This document shows, piece by piece, positions 27,073 to 38,335 of a stretch of 64,000 nt of DNA (its first letter is position 1; every line of letters starts with the position of its first letter). The notes under the pieces were generated by a model. The model ran no database searches. It saw nothing but the letters and a program-made list of their open reading frames with translations, and was not told the DNA's origin. The stretch is taken from contig NZ_JASTLC010000001.1 of the NCBI RefSeq assembly GCF_030499575.1, positions 1,674,001-1,738,000 of the forward strand, written 5' to 3'. The position numbers and the translations under genes were made by a program. The stretch is from Streptomyces sp. DG2A-72. GTDB lineage: Bacteria > Actinomycetota > Actinomycetes > Streptomycetales > Streptomycetaceae.

Positions 27073-28455
27073 GTGACCACCACGCTCGCAAGCGGCCGCG
27101 CCGCACGCCGCCAGACGATGCGCCGCATCCGTCCGCGCCGCTCTCCGGCGACCCTGCTGCTGCTCGCCGTGTGGGCGGGGGCGGCCGGAGTGCTCTGGCT
27201 GTGGTGGAGCAACACCCCGTCCATCGGCGACACCACCGGCAAGATCGTCGCCGCGGGCCGGATCACCGGTCTGCTCGCCGGCTACCTGATGGCGCTGGTC
27301 GTGCTGCAGATGGCCCGGGTGCCCGCGCTGGAGCGCCGGGTCGGCTCCGACCGGGTGGCGCGCTGGCATGCGATGAGCGGCCGCTACACGCTCTGTCTGA
27401 CCGTCGCCCATGTCTTCCTGATCATGTGGGGCTACGCCCGCCAGGCCGGCAAGGACCTCGGCTACATCGCCCAGCAGACGATCGACTCCGTCAACCAGCT
27501 GCCGGACATGGGCAAGGCCGCCATCGGCACCGGTCTGCTGTTCTTCATCGGGATCATCTCCATCGGCGGGATCCGCCGGATGATTCCGTACGACACCTGG
27601 TACCACGTCCATCTGCTGACGTACGCGGCGGTGTTCCTGACCTTCTGGCACCAGCTCAGCACCGGCAACGAGTTCGCCGTCGAGCCCCTCGCGAAGACCG
27701 TCTGGTACGGGCTGTACGGCACGGTGACGGCGCTGGTGATCTGGTATCGGATCCTCACCCCGATCCGGCTGAACATGCGCCACCGCATGCGGGTCGAGGC
27801 GGTCATCGAGGAGACGCCCGGGATCGTGTCCGTGCTGATCGGCGGCCGGAAGCTGCACCGGATGGGCGCGGAGGCGGGCCAGTTCTTCCGCTGGCGGTTC
27901 CTGGCGCCGGGCATGCGGTTCAGCTCCCACCCGTACTCGCTGTCGGCGGCGCCGCGGCCGGACATGCTGCGGATCACGGTGAAGGCGATCGGCGACCACA
28001 GCGCCCGGCTGCGGGAGCTGACGCCCGGTACGCGCGTGTGGGCCGAGGGCCCCTACGGCGCGCTGACCGCCCAGCGCCGCAGCCGCGGCAAGGTGCTGCT
28101 GGTCGCCGGCGGGGTCGGCATCACGCCGATGCGGGCGCTGTTCGAGACTCTGCCCGGCGCCTCCGGTGACATCACCCTGCTCTACCGGGCCAACAGCACC
28201 CAGGACCTGGCCCTCTGGGACGAACTGGCCGCCATCGCCGACGAGCGGGGCGCCCGGCTGATGTACGCCGTCAACTCCCCGGACGGGGAACGCCCGGACA
28301 TCTCGGCGGAGCGGTTGCGCCAGAAGCTGCCGGACATCGACGAGCACGACGTGTTCCTGTGCGGGCCGCCCGGCTTCGCGCAGGGCGTGTACGACGCACT
28401 GCGCGGCGCGGGGGTCCCCGCCCGCCGTATCCATCACGAGTCGTTCGAGATGTGA
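27073..28455 (+). CDS. Ferric-reductase-like transmembrane protein with FAD/NAD(P)H domain
   Basis: 460 residues from the GTG at 27073 (GGAGG four bases before). About six transmembrane helices fill residues 20-230. Histidines in RWHAMSGRY, TVAHVFLI, WYHVHLL and FWHQLS are candidate ligands for two b hemes. The cytoplasmic C-terminal half is ferredoxin-reductase-like, with FAD site SHPYSLSAAP, NAD site VAGGVGITPMRAL and the end CGPPGFAQG. It would move electrons from NAD(P)H across the membrane. The next two genes encode a triple FMN-binding protein and its flavin transferase, the probable acceptor system. Confidence 0.9.
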   Translation: MTTTLASGRAARRQTMRRIRPRRSPATLLLLAVWAGAAGVLWLWWSNTPSIGDTTGKIVAAGRITGLLAGYLMALVVLQMARVPALERRVGSDRVARWHAMSGRYTLCLTVAHVFLIMWGYARQAGKDLGYIAQQTIDSVNQLPDMGKAAIGTGLLFFIGIISIGGIRRMIPYDTWYHVHLLTYAAVFLTFWHQLSTGNEFAVEPLAKTVWYGLYGTVTALVIWYRILTPIRLNMRHRMRVEAVIEETPGIVSVLIGGRKLHRMGAEAGQFFRWRFLAPGMRFSSHPYSLSAAPRPDMLRITVKAIGDHSARLRELTPGTRVWAEGPYGALTAQRRSRGKVLLVAGGVGITPMRALFETLPGASGDITLLYRANSTQDLALWDELAAIADERGARLMYAVNSPDGERPDISAERLRQKLPDIDEHDVFLCGPPGFAQGVYDALRGAGVPARRIHHESFEM

Positions 28456-28528
28456 CGACGGGAAACGTCAGAACCTTCGGGGTCTTCAGGACCTTCGGGA
28501 ATCTTCGGGAATCAGGAGTTCAGGAGCG

Positions 28529-29725
28529 ATGAGGAAGACCCATCCCCTTCGGCGTGTCGTGCTGGCCGGCGCCGCCACCGTGTCCGGGATCGTGCTGTTG
28601 CTGTCGCTGAAACCGGGGTCGGATTCCGGGTCAGAGGCGGTGGGCGGCGCGGCACCGGGCCAGTCGATCGGCGCACAGGAGTCCGCTCAGGGCGGCGCCC
28701 AGGCGATCGGCACCGGAACGTTCACCGGTGATGCGGCCGATACGCAGTACGGGCCCGTGCAGGTCCGACTGACCGTGAACGGCGGGAAGATCACCAAGGC
28801 CGAGGCGATACAGAACCCCACCGGCGGCCAGAGCACCCAGATCAACAACAACGCGATCCCCAAGCTCAACCAGGCCGCCGTGGCCGCCGGAAGCGCGGAC
28901 ATCGACGCGGTCTCCGGGGCGACCTACACCAGCACCGGATACAAGAAGTCACTCCAGTCGGCGCTCGACAAGGCCACGGCGCAGGGCGGCGGCGGCACGG
29001 CGCAGGGTGCGGGGGGTGGCGGGGCCGCACAGGCTCAGACCGTCACCGGTGATGCGGCCGATACGCAGTACGGACCCGTGCAGGTACGGATCACCGTCAA
29101 CGGCGGGAAGATCACCAAGGCCGAGGCGGTACAGACGCCGACCGGCGGCCAGAGCACGCAGATCACCGGCAACGCGGTGCCCAAGCTCAACCAGGCCGCC
29201 GTGGCCGCCGGGACGGCGGACATCGACGCGGTGTCCGGGGCGACCTACACCAGCGCGGGGTACAAGGAGTCCCTGCAGTCGGCGCTCGACAAGGTGAAGC
29301 CCGCCGGAGGCGGCGCGGAGTCGGGGAGCGGGGCGGAGGCCGGCGCAGGCGCCGGCCCCGGCGCCCCTGCTGGTGCGGGCGGCGATGCCGGTGCCGATGC
29401 CGATGCTGGTGCCGATGCCGGGCAGGACGCCGGCGGTGGTGTCACCAATGGGACCGGGACCGTCACCGGCGAGGTCGCGCAGACCGAGTACGGGCCGGTG
29501 CAGGTCCGGATCACGATGCGCGACGGCAAGATCGTCCAGGCTTCGGCGGTGCAGGCGCCCAGTGGCGGGAAGAGCACCCAGGTCTCCAACAACGCGGTGC
29601 CCAAGCTCAACCAGGAGACGGTGGCCGCGGGCAGCGCGGACATCGACTCGGTGTCGGGGGCGACCTACACCAGCGCCGGGTACAAGAAGTCCCTGCAGTC
29701 GGCGTTGGACCAGGCCGGTGTCTGA
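28529..29725 (+). CDS. Extracytoplasmic protein with three FMN-binding domains
   Basis: 398 residues. An N-terminal membrane anchor or signal (RRVVLAGAATVSGIVLLLSL) precedes three FMN_bind domains at about residues 62-148, 172-256 and 310-396. They are separated by Gly/Ala linkers, the last one Asp-rich. Each ends in SGATYTS (Ser at ~129, 236 and 376), the motif whose Thr receives FMN covalently from ApbE. Three flavins in a row could form an electron relay outside the membrane. The upstream 73-bp gap has short CTTCGGGAAT repeats and the RBS AGGAG. It overlaps apbE by 8 bp. Confidence 0.92.
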   Translation: MRKTHPLRRVVLAGAATVSGIVLLLSLKPGSDSGSEAVGGAAPGQSIGAQESAQGGAQAIGTGTFTGDAADTQYGPVQVRLTVNGGKITKAEAIQNPTGGQSTQINNNAIPKLNQAAVAAGSADIDAVSGATYTSTGYKKSLQSALDKATAQGGGGTAQGAGGGGAAQAQTVTGDAADTQYGPVQVRITVNGGKITKAEAVQTPTGGQSTQITGNAVPKLNQAAVAAGTADIDAVSGATYTSAGYKESLQSALDKVKPAGGGAESGSGAEAGAGAGPGAPAGAGGDAGADADAGADAGQDAGGGVTNGTGTVTGEVAQTEYGPVQVRITMRDGKIVQASAVQAPSGGKSTQVSNNAVPKLNQETVAAGSADIDSVSGATYTSAGYKKSLQSALDQAGV

Positions 29726-30527
29726 GTCGGTGGCCGAGCACGCCGAATCGTCAGCAGCTCCCGCCGCGGTGCGTCATGTGGAGGAGGTCATGGGGACCGT
29801 CTTCTCCTTCGACGTCCGCGGCGGGGATCCCGGTGCGGTCAAGGCGGCGCTGGAAGAGGCGGTTGCCGGGCTGCACCAGGTGAACGAGGTGTTCAGCACC
29901 TACCGGGAGGACAGCCAGGTGTCGCGGCTGGCCCGCGGTGAGCTGAGCGTCGGTGGCTGTGATCCCGAGGTCGCCGAGGTGCTGGAGCTGGCCGCGGAGG
30001 CGGAGCGGCTGAGCGAGGGCTGGTTCAGCACGTCGTACGAGGGGCGGCTCGATCCGACCGGGATCGTCAAGGGCTGGGCCGTCGAACGGGCGGCGCGGTC
30101 GCTGGCGGCGGTCGGGGCGAGCGGGGTGAGCGTGAACGGCGGGGGTGACGTCCAGATGCTCGGCATCCCCGGGCCGCAGCGGCCGTGGCGGGTCGGGGTG
30201 GCGGATCCCTTGCGGCCGGGGGGACTCGCGGCGGTCGTGTCGGCTGCCGGGGTGGATGAACTGGCCGTCGCCACGTCCGGGACGGCCGAGCGCGGCGCGC
30301 ATATCGTCGATCCGCGGACCGGGCGGTCCGCCGTGACCGATCTGGTGGCGGTGACCGTGGTGGGGCCTTCACTGACCTGGGCGGACTGCTGGGCCACCGC
30401 TGCGTTTGCGATGGGTTCGCGGGCGGGGTTGCGGTGGCTGGAGTCGCTGCCGGATGTGGAGGCGTTGCTGGTGACGGCGGGGGACGAGGTGCGGTGCACC
30501 GGGGGGCTGGCGGCGCGGTTGGGGTGA
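29718..30527 (+). CDS. apbE: FAD:protein FMN transferase (ApbE)
   Basis: 269 residues if the GTG at 29718 is used; later GTG starts (29730, 29772) cannot be excluded. Family features are VMGTVFSFDV at the start, FSTYREDSQVSRL, LDPTGIVKGWAVE, the FAD/Mg motif SVNGGGDVQMLG and HIVDPRTG. ApbE attaches FMN from FAD to Thr in SGAT motifs; the upstream gene carries three such sites. The N-terminus shows no obvious signal peptide, so whether it acts outside the membrane is unclear. Confidence 0.92.
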   Translation: MSESVAEHAESSAAPAAVRHVEEVMGTVFSFDVRGGDPGAVKAALEEAVAGLHQVNEVFSTYREDSQVSRLARGELSVGGCDPEVAEVLELAAEAERLSEGWFSTSYEGRLDPTGIVKGWAVERAARSLAAVGASGVSVNGGGDVQMLGIPGPQRPWRVGVADPLRPGGLAAVVSAAGVDELAVATSGTAERGAHIVDPRTGRSAVTDLVAVTVVGPSLTWADCWATAAFAMGSRAGLRWLESLPDVEALLVTAGDEVRCTGGLAARLG

Positions 30528-30666
30528 CCGGTCGCGGTGGCTGGGGCGGGGGTGGGTCGCGCGGCCCGGCGCTGACGGGGTGCCGCCTGCGCCCACCCGT
30601 GCCGCCCCAGGCGGCACGCATGCCCGCAGCTGCGACTGGGTGGGCAGAAAAAAAGTCGCCCGGTGA

Positions 30667-30693
30667 TGTCGAGAACCCGTGGTCGGCTCCGTC
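30667..30693 (+). promoter_or_regulatory. Candidate ECF42-dependent promoter
   Basis: TGTCGA (30667-30672), 17 bp, CGTC (30690-30693), ~50 bp before the DGPF gene. From memory of work on ECF42 factors in Streptomyces, their target promoters have TGTCGA at -35 and CG(A/T)C at -10. That fits autoregulation by the downstream sigma factor. Confidence 0.65.
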
Positions 30694-30744
30694 CCTGCAG
30701 TGAACGCGGCCACAATGGGTCGCATCACACGGAGGAGAATCACC

Positions 30745-31152
30745 ATGGCCAAGTACCTGCTGCTCAAGCACTACCGCGGTGCCCCGGCTGCGGTCAACGA
30801 CGTGCCCATGGACCAGTGGACGCCGGAGGAGATCTCGGCGCACGTGCAGTACATGCGGGACTTCGCGGAGCGGCTGGAGAAGACCGGCGAGTTCGTCGGC
30901 GAGGTGGCCCTCGCCCCTGAGGGGACGTGGGTCCGGTACGACGGTGAGGGGCGCCCGCCGGTCACCGACGGACCGTTCGCCGAGACCAAGGACCTCATCG
31001 CCGGCTGGATGGTGATCGACGTCGACAGCTACGAGCGCGCCGTCGAGCTGGCCGGGGAACTGTCGGCCGCGCCCGGGGCGGGCGGGAAGACGATCCACGA
31101 GTGGCTGGAACTGCGCCCGTTCTACGGCGTGCAGCCCACCGTCACGGAGTGA
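30745..31152 (+). CDS. DGPF-domain (YCII-related) protein
   Basis: 135 residues from the ATG at 30745 (GGAGGAG upstream). It starts AKYLLLKHYRGAP and contains the family signature TDGPFAETKDLIAGW near residue 75. DGPF proteins are small ferredoxin-like-fold proteins of unknown chemistry that are the typical genomic partner of ECF42 sigma factors, one of which follows after 8 bp. Confidence 0.93.
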   Translation: MAKYLLLKHYRGAPAAVNDVPMDQWTPEEISAHVQYMRDFAERLEKTGEFVGEVALAPEGTWVRYDGEGRPPVTDGPFAETKDLIAGWMVIDVDSYERAVELAGELSAAPGAGGKTIHEWLELRPFYGVQPTVTE

Positions 31153-31160
31153 CCTCATCC

Positions 31161-32300
31161 ATGGACGAGGCCCTGCTCCGCAGCCTCACGCCGAGCGTGC
31201 TCGCCGTCCTCGTCCGCCGCGGAGCAGACTTCGCGGCGGCCGAGGACGCCGTACAGGACGCGCTCGTCGAGGCGGTCCGCGTCTGGCCGTCCGACCCGCC
31301 TCGGGATGCGAAGGGCTGGCTGGTCACCGTGGCCTGGCGCAAGTTCCTCGACGCGACCCGGGCGGACACCGCCCGACGCCGACGCGAGGACGTCGTAGAG
31401 GAGGAGCCGGTACCAGGCCCCGCGCCCGCGGTGGACGACACCCTCCAGCTCTACTTCCTCTGCGCGCACCCCTCCCTGACACCCTCGTCCGCCGTCGCGC
31501 TCACGCTGCGCGCCGTCGGCGGCCTCACCACCCGTCAGATCGCCCAGGCCTACCTGGTGCCCGAGGCGACGATGGCGCAGCGCATCAGCCGGGCCAAGCG
31601 GACCGTTTCCGGCGTGCGGTTCGACCAGCCCGGCGATGTCGCCACCGTGCTGCGCGTCCTCTACCTGGTCTTCAACGAGGGCTACTCCGGCGACGTCGAC
31701 CTCGCCGCCGAGGCCATCCGGCTCACCCGGCAGCTCGCGGCGGCGATCGACCACCCCGAGGTGGCCGGGCTGCTCGCCCTCATGCTGCTCCACCACGCCC
31801 GGCGCGCGGCCCGGACCGCGCCCGACGGCAGCCTGGTGCCGCTCGCCGAGCAGGACAGGAGCAGGTGGGACACCAAGTCGATCGCCGAGGGCGTCGAGAT
31901 CCTGCAGACGGCCCTCGCCCGCGACCGGCTCGGCGAGTTCCAGGCCCAGGCCGCCATCGCGGCCCTCCACGCGGACGCGCCCTGCGCCGAGGAGACCGAC
32001 TGGGTGCAGATCGTCGAGTGGTACGACGAGCTGACCCGCCTCACCGACAACCCGGTCGTCCGGCTCAACCGCGCGGTCGCCGTAGGCGAGGCAGACGGAC
32101 CGCGCGCCGGCTTGGCAGCGCTCGCGGAGCTGGACGACTCACTCCCCCGCTACACCGCGGTCGCCGCCTACCTCCACGAGCGCGACGGCCACCTGAAGAC
32201 GGCGGCCCAGCTGTACTCCGAGGCAGCCCAAAAGGCCCCCACGCTCGCGGAACGCAACCACCTGACGCGCCAGGCGGCCCGCCTCAATACCCAACGGTGA
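31161..32300 (+). CDS. ECF42-group RNA polymerase sigma factor
   Basis: 379 residues. Region 2 is FAAAEDAVQDALVEAVRVWP near residue 22, and region 4 is GGLTTRQIAQAYLVPEATMAQRI near 120. A ~210-residue helical C-terminal extension with TPR-like repeats (AGLAALAELDDSLPRYTAVAA) is typical of ECF42 and takes the place of an anti-sigma factor. It probably controls its own operon through the TGTCGA promoter at 30667. The signal is not known. A repeat element begins 7 bp after the stop. Confidence 0.93.
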   Translation: MDEALLRSLTPSVLAVLVRRGADFAAAEDAVQDALVEAVRVWPSDPPRDAKGWLVTVAWRKFLDATRADTARRRREDVVEEEPVPGPAPAVDDTLQLYFLCAHPSLTPSSAVALTLRAVGGLTTRQIAQAYLVPEATMAQRISRAKRTVSGVRFDQPGDVATVLRVLYLVFNEGYSGDVDLAAEAIRLTRQLAAAIDHPEVAGLLALMLLHHARRAARTAPDGSLVPLAEQDRSRWDTKSIAEGVEILQTALARDRLGEFQAQAAIAALHADAPCAEETDWVQIVEWYDELTRLTDNPVVRLNRAVAVGEADGPRAGLAALAELDDSLPRYTAVAAYLHERDGHLKTAAQLYSEAAQKAPTLAERNHLTRQAARLNTQR

Positions 32301-32306
32301 CGCTAG

Positions 32307-32345
32307 CGCCCCTTCAGGGGCGCGGGGAACTGCGCGACAAGCCCC
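32307..32345 (-). repeat. Streptomyces short GC-rich repeat, copy 4
   Basis: Inverted orientation: GCGCCCC-TTCA-GGGGCGC hairpin at 32307-32324, then GGGGAACTGCGCGACAAGCC. It lies between convergent sigma and argR genes. Confidence 0.9.
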
Positions 32346-32384
32346 CACTCACCCGCACCCGGCAAAAACACCGCCCCACCCCCC

Positions 32385-32924
32385 TCAGTGCCCGTTCTGA
32401 GCCAACCGCAGCAAATGATCCGCGAGCGCCTGCCCACCCGTAGGATTCCGGCTGATCAGCAGCAACGTGTCGTCACCCGCGATCGTCCCCAGAATGTCGT
32501 GCAGCTCGGCCTGGTCGATCGCCGAGGCGAGGAACTGCGCGGCACCGGGCGGGGTACGGAGGACCACGAGGTTCGCCGAAGCCTCCGCGGAGATCAGCAG
32601 CTCCGCGGAGAGGCGCCGCATCCGCTCCTCCTTCGCCGACTCCCCCAGCGGAGCGCGCGGGGTACGGAAACCCCCCTCACTCGGCACCGCATAGATCAGG
32701 TCGCCGTCGGTGTTGCGGATCTTGACCGCGTTCAGCTCGTCCAGGTCGCGGGAGAGCGTCGCCTGCGTGACGGTCAGCCCGTCATCGGCGAGCAGCTTCG
32801 CCAACTGGCTCTGCGACCGCACGGGTTGCCGGTTGAGGATGTCCACGATCCGGCGGTGACGCGCGGTGCGGGTCTGCGGCACGGCAGGCCCGCTCGGCTG
32901 CTCGTGATCCTGCGCCTGGCTCAT
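32385..32924 (-). CDS. argR: Arginine repressor
   Basis: 179 residues. The N-terminal winged helix ([22 protein letters not shown] and [13 protein letters not shown]) binds ARG boxes; the C-terminal hexamerisation/arginine-binding domain ends [20 protein letters not shown]. It is last in argCJBDR, with 7 bp after argD. It represses arginine genes when arginine is high; candidate boxes are upstream of argC and argG. Confidence 0.97.
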   Translation of the reverse strand: MSQAQDHEQPSGPAVPQTRTARHRRIVDILNRQPVRSQSQLAKLLADDGLTVTQATLSRDLDELNAVKIRNTDGDLIYAVPSEGGFRTPRAPLGESAKEERMRRLSAELLISAEASANLVVLRTPPGAAQFLASAIDQAELHDILGTIAGDDTLLLISRNPTGGQALADHLLRLAQNGH

Positions 32925-32931
32925 CGTCGTC

Positions 32932-34134
32932 TCATTCTCCGGAATGTCCGTCCCCTTCGGTCACCGCGTCCAGGACACCGGGCAGCGCCCGGAGGAAGGC
33001 GTCCACCGCGTCGTCGCCCAGGTTGAGGGGCGGCATCAGTCGTACGACATCGGGGGCGGGCGCGTTCACCAGGAAACCGGCGTCCTGGGCCGCGTGCTGC
33101 ACCTGTGGCGCAAGCGGCTCGGTGAGCACGATACCCAGCAGGAGCCCCGCGCCCCGGACATGGGAGATCAACGAGTGGTTCAGTGACTCGATTCCGTGGC
33201 GCAAGCTCTCGCTCTGCCGCTTGACGTTCTCCAGCAACCCGTCGTTCGCGATGGTGTCGAGCACGGCGAGTCCGGCCGCGCAGGCGACGGGGTTGCCGCC
33301 GAAGGTCGTGCCGTGGTGCCCGGGCCGGAGCAGTTCGGCCGCCCGCCCGAAGGCCACGGTCGCGCCCAGCGGCAGCCCGCCGCCGAGGCCCTTGGCGAGC
33401 GTGACGACGTCCGGCAGGACGCCCTCGTGCGCCATGTACTCGAACCAGTGCCCGGTACGCCCGATCCCGGTCTGCACCTCGTCCAGCACCAGCAGGCTGC
33501 TCGTGGCGGCGGTGATCGCGCGGGCCGCCTTCAGATAGCCCGTCGGCGGGACCACGACCCCGTTCTCGCCCTGGATCGGCTCGATGATGACGAGGGCCGT
33601 CTCCTCGGTGACCGCGGCGGCCAGCGCCTGCGCGTCGCCGTACGGGACGTGGGTGACATCGCCGGGCAGCGGAAGGAAGGGCGCCTGCTTGCCGGGCTGC
33701 CCGGTGAGCGCGAGCGCGCCCATGGTGCGGCCGTGGAAGCCGCCGTCGGTGGCGACCATGTGCGACCGCCCGGTCAGCCGCCCGATCTTGAACGCACCCT
33801 CGACGGCCTCGGCCCCGGAGTTACAGAAGAAGACCCTGCCGTCCCGCCCGAAGAGCTGCAGCAGCCGTTCGGCGAGCGCGACCGGCGGCTCGGCGACGAA
33901 CAGGTTCGACACATGCCCCAGCGAGGCGATCTGCCGGCTCACCGCCTCGACGATCGCCGGGTGGGCGTGACCGAGCGCGTTGACCGCGATACCGCCGACG
34001 AAGTCGACGTACTCCTTGCCGTCGGCGTCCCAGAGCTTCGCGCCCTCCCCGCGCACGAGCGGCAGTCGCGGAGTGCCGTAGTTGTTCATGAGCGCGCCCT
34101 GCCACCGCGTGGTCAGTTCCTGATTGGCGGTCAT
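32932..34134 (-). CDS. argD: Acetylornithine aminotransferase
   Basis: 400 residues. Class-III PLP aminotransferase: [30 protein letters not shown], and the PLP lysine in [13 protein letters not shown] near residue 245. It converts N-acetylglutamate semialdehyde to N-acetylornithine. The start ATG overlaps the argB stop (ATGA). Confidence 0.97.
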   Translation of the reverse strand: MTANQELTTRWQGALMNNYGTPRLPLVRGEGAKLWDADGKEYVDFVGGIAVNALGHAHPAIVEAVSRQIASLGHVSNLFVAEPPVALAERLLQLFGRDGRVFFCNSGAEAVEGAFKIGRLTGRSHMVATDGGFHGRTMGALALTGQPGKQAPFLPLPGDVTHVPYGDAQALAAAVTEETALVIIEPIQGENGVVVPPTGYLKAARAITAATSSLLVLDEVQTGIGRTGHWFEYMAHEGVLPDVVTLAKGLGGGLPLGATVAFGRAAELLRPGHHGTTFGGNPVACAAGLAVLDTIANDGLLENVKRQSESLRHGIESLNHSLISHVRGAGLLLGIVLTEPLAPQVQHAAQDAGFLVNAPAPDVVRLMPPLNLGDDAVDAFLRALPGVLDAVTEGDGHSGE

Positions 34135-35041
34135 ACGGCATCCCCCTCTTGCTCGTCGGGCACGACCATCGTGCCGATGCCCTCGTCGGTGAAGATCTCC
34201 AGCAGGATCGAGTGCTGGACCCGGCCGTCGATGACCCGGGCGGTGGTCACGCCGCCTCGCACCGCGTGCAGACAGCCCTCCATCTTCGGCACCATGCCGG
34301 AGGACAACTCCGGCAGCAGCTTCTCCAGTTGGGAAGCGGTGAGGCGGCTGATCACCTCGTCGCTGTTCGGCCAGTCCTCGTAGAGGCCCTCGACGTCCGT
34401 GAGGACCATGAGGGTTTCGGCGCCCAGCGCAGCAGCGAGTGCCGCAGCCGCCGTATCAGCATTGACGTTGTAGACATGTCCGTCGTCCTGGGAGCGGGCG
34501 ATCGAGGAGACGACCGGGATCCGGCCGTCGGCGAGCAGTGCCTCGATCGCGCCCGTGTCGATCTCGGTGATCTCGCCCACCCGCCCGATGTCGACCAACT
34601 CGCCGTCGATCTGGGGCTGGTGTTTGATGGCGGTGATGGTGTGCGCGTCCTCGCCGGTCAGGCCGACGGCGAGCGGCCCGTGCTGGTTGAGCAGCCCGAC
34701 CAGCTCCCGCTGCACCTGCCCGGCCAGCACCATGCGTACGACGTCCATGGCGTCCTCGGTGGTGACCCTGAGGCCCGCCTTGAACTCGCTGACGATGCCG
34801 TGCTTGTCGAGGGCGGCGCTGATCTGCGGGCCGCCGCCGTGCACGACGACCGGCTTGAGGCCGGCGTGGTGCAGGAACACGACGTCCTGGGCGAAGGCGG
34901 CCTTCAGCTCCTCGTCGACCATCGCGTTGCCCCCGAACTTGATCACGACGGTCTTGCCGTTGTGCCGGACCAGCCAGGGCAGCGCCTCGATGAGGATCTG
35001 GGCCTTGGGAAGCGCGGTGTGCTTGCGCGCGGGTGCGTTGC

Positions 35042-35045
<4 letters not shown>
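34131..35045 (-). CDS. argB: Acetylglutamate kinase
   Basis: 304 residues from the ATG at 35045, overlapping the argJ stop; the longer frame to 36035 is only read-through of the argJ region in another frame. It has amino-acid-kinase motifs [12 protein letters not shown] and [12 protein letters not shown], and [12 protein letters not shown] near the ATP site. It phosphorylates N-acetylglutamate. It is probably feedback-inhibited by arginine as in other actinobacteria. Confidence 0.97.
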
Positions 35046-37271
<2,226 letters not shown>

Positions 37272-37355
37272 TCCCGCCGAATTCGGTTGTCCGTCTGTTG
37301 ATCAGCGGGATAGGGTCCCCCGGCATCCACAGGGGGATCACAGTAAGCGGGGGAC

Positions 37356-38054
37356 ATGGCAGACAATATCGGCGCGCCCACGAAGGACCCGAGCCCTGTG
37401 GGGCAGGCCGTGGCGGCCATAGTGCTGGTGGGGGCACTCGCCGCCGGTTTCTGGACGATGGCGAAGACCTCGGCCGCACAGGACAGCTCCCCACCGGCTC
37501 CCACATGCTCGGACGACAAGCCCGAGACGCCCCCCGCCTCCGGTCAGGTCTCCGGGCAGCAGCTGTGCGAGGCCCTGCACCGTCCCGACCTCGCCAGGCT
37601 GCTCGGCACGCCCGGGGAGACCGCGACCACCGTGTCCGGCAGCGACAGTTCCGTCGGGGAGTCCGACGGCGAGCAGGTCGCCACTCCCTCGGCGAGGGTC
37701 GAGTTCGCGACCTACACCGTGGAACTGACGGCCACCTACGACGACCTTCCGGTGACCGGATCCGCCCAGCTGCTGGGCCGTGACGCGCGTGACCGGAAGG
37801 TCCTGGGCCGCCCGGCGACCTTCTACTCGTCCCAGACCATCGCCCTCGACTTCCGGCTCGACGGAGGCGACTCCTCCAGCGCTCCCGGTGTCCCCGCCCG
37901 CGCCCTCACCGTGGCCCAGGACGCCAAGGACAGCGGCGGCTCCTTCGACCTGGCCATGTGGCGCGCGGACGGCAGGGTGCCGAACGACGAGGTACTGCTC
38001 GACGTCGCCGAGAAGGTGCTGCCGGCGATCCCGGGCTGGACAGCCGGCAAGTGA
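37356..38054 (+). CDS. DUF6215-type membrane-anchored protein
   Basis: 232 residues. One N-terminal transmembrane segment (VAAIVLVGALAAGFWTM) is followed by a short Cys-containing linker and a ~150-residue extracytoplasmic domain. That domain contains GQQLCEALHRPDLARLLGTP and later FYSSQTIALDFRLDG, typical of the DUF6215 family in Streptomyces. Two cysteines may form a disulfide. Function is unknown; no operon partner. Confidence 0.85.
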   Translation: MADNIGAPTKDPSPVGQAVAAIVLVGALAAGFWTMAKTSAAQDSSPPAPTCSDDKPETPPASGQVSGQQLCEALHRPDLARLLGTPGETATTVSGSDSSVGESDGEQVATPSARVEFATYTVELTATYDDLPVTGSAQLLGRDARDRKVLGRPATFYSSQTIALDFRLDGGDSSSAPGVPARALTVAQDAKDSGGSFDLAMWRADGRVPNDEVLLDVAEKVLPAIPGWTAGK

Positions 38055-38127
38055 CGCGCTCGCGCCGGGTCGGTCGCCGATCATCCGGTACCCCCGCCCA
38101 CCCGACCGGCCGACGCGCTCGCGCCGG
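38053..38127. repeat. 16-bp direct repeat behind the DUF6215 gene
   Basis: GACGCGCTCGCGCCGG occurs at 38053-38068 and again at 38112-38127. The 281-bp region 38055-38335 holds no gene. Confidence 0.6.
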
Positions 38128-38335
38128 CGGCGGGGACAGCGACATCGCGGCCGCATCCTGATTCCGGTTGCAGCGCGCGGGTGCGAGGTCTCAGGCGAGC
38201 TCGAGCACGGCGCGAGGCCAGCACGGATCCTGGTGGCCCGAGCGAGTGCGGAACGTGCGCGTCGGCGCGGACCACAACAGGCGGCGCGGGCCACCGAAAA
38301 AAGTTCGCGGCCGACATCGCCGGGGTGCAACCGAG

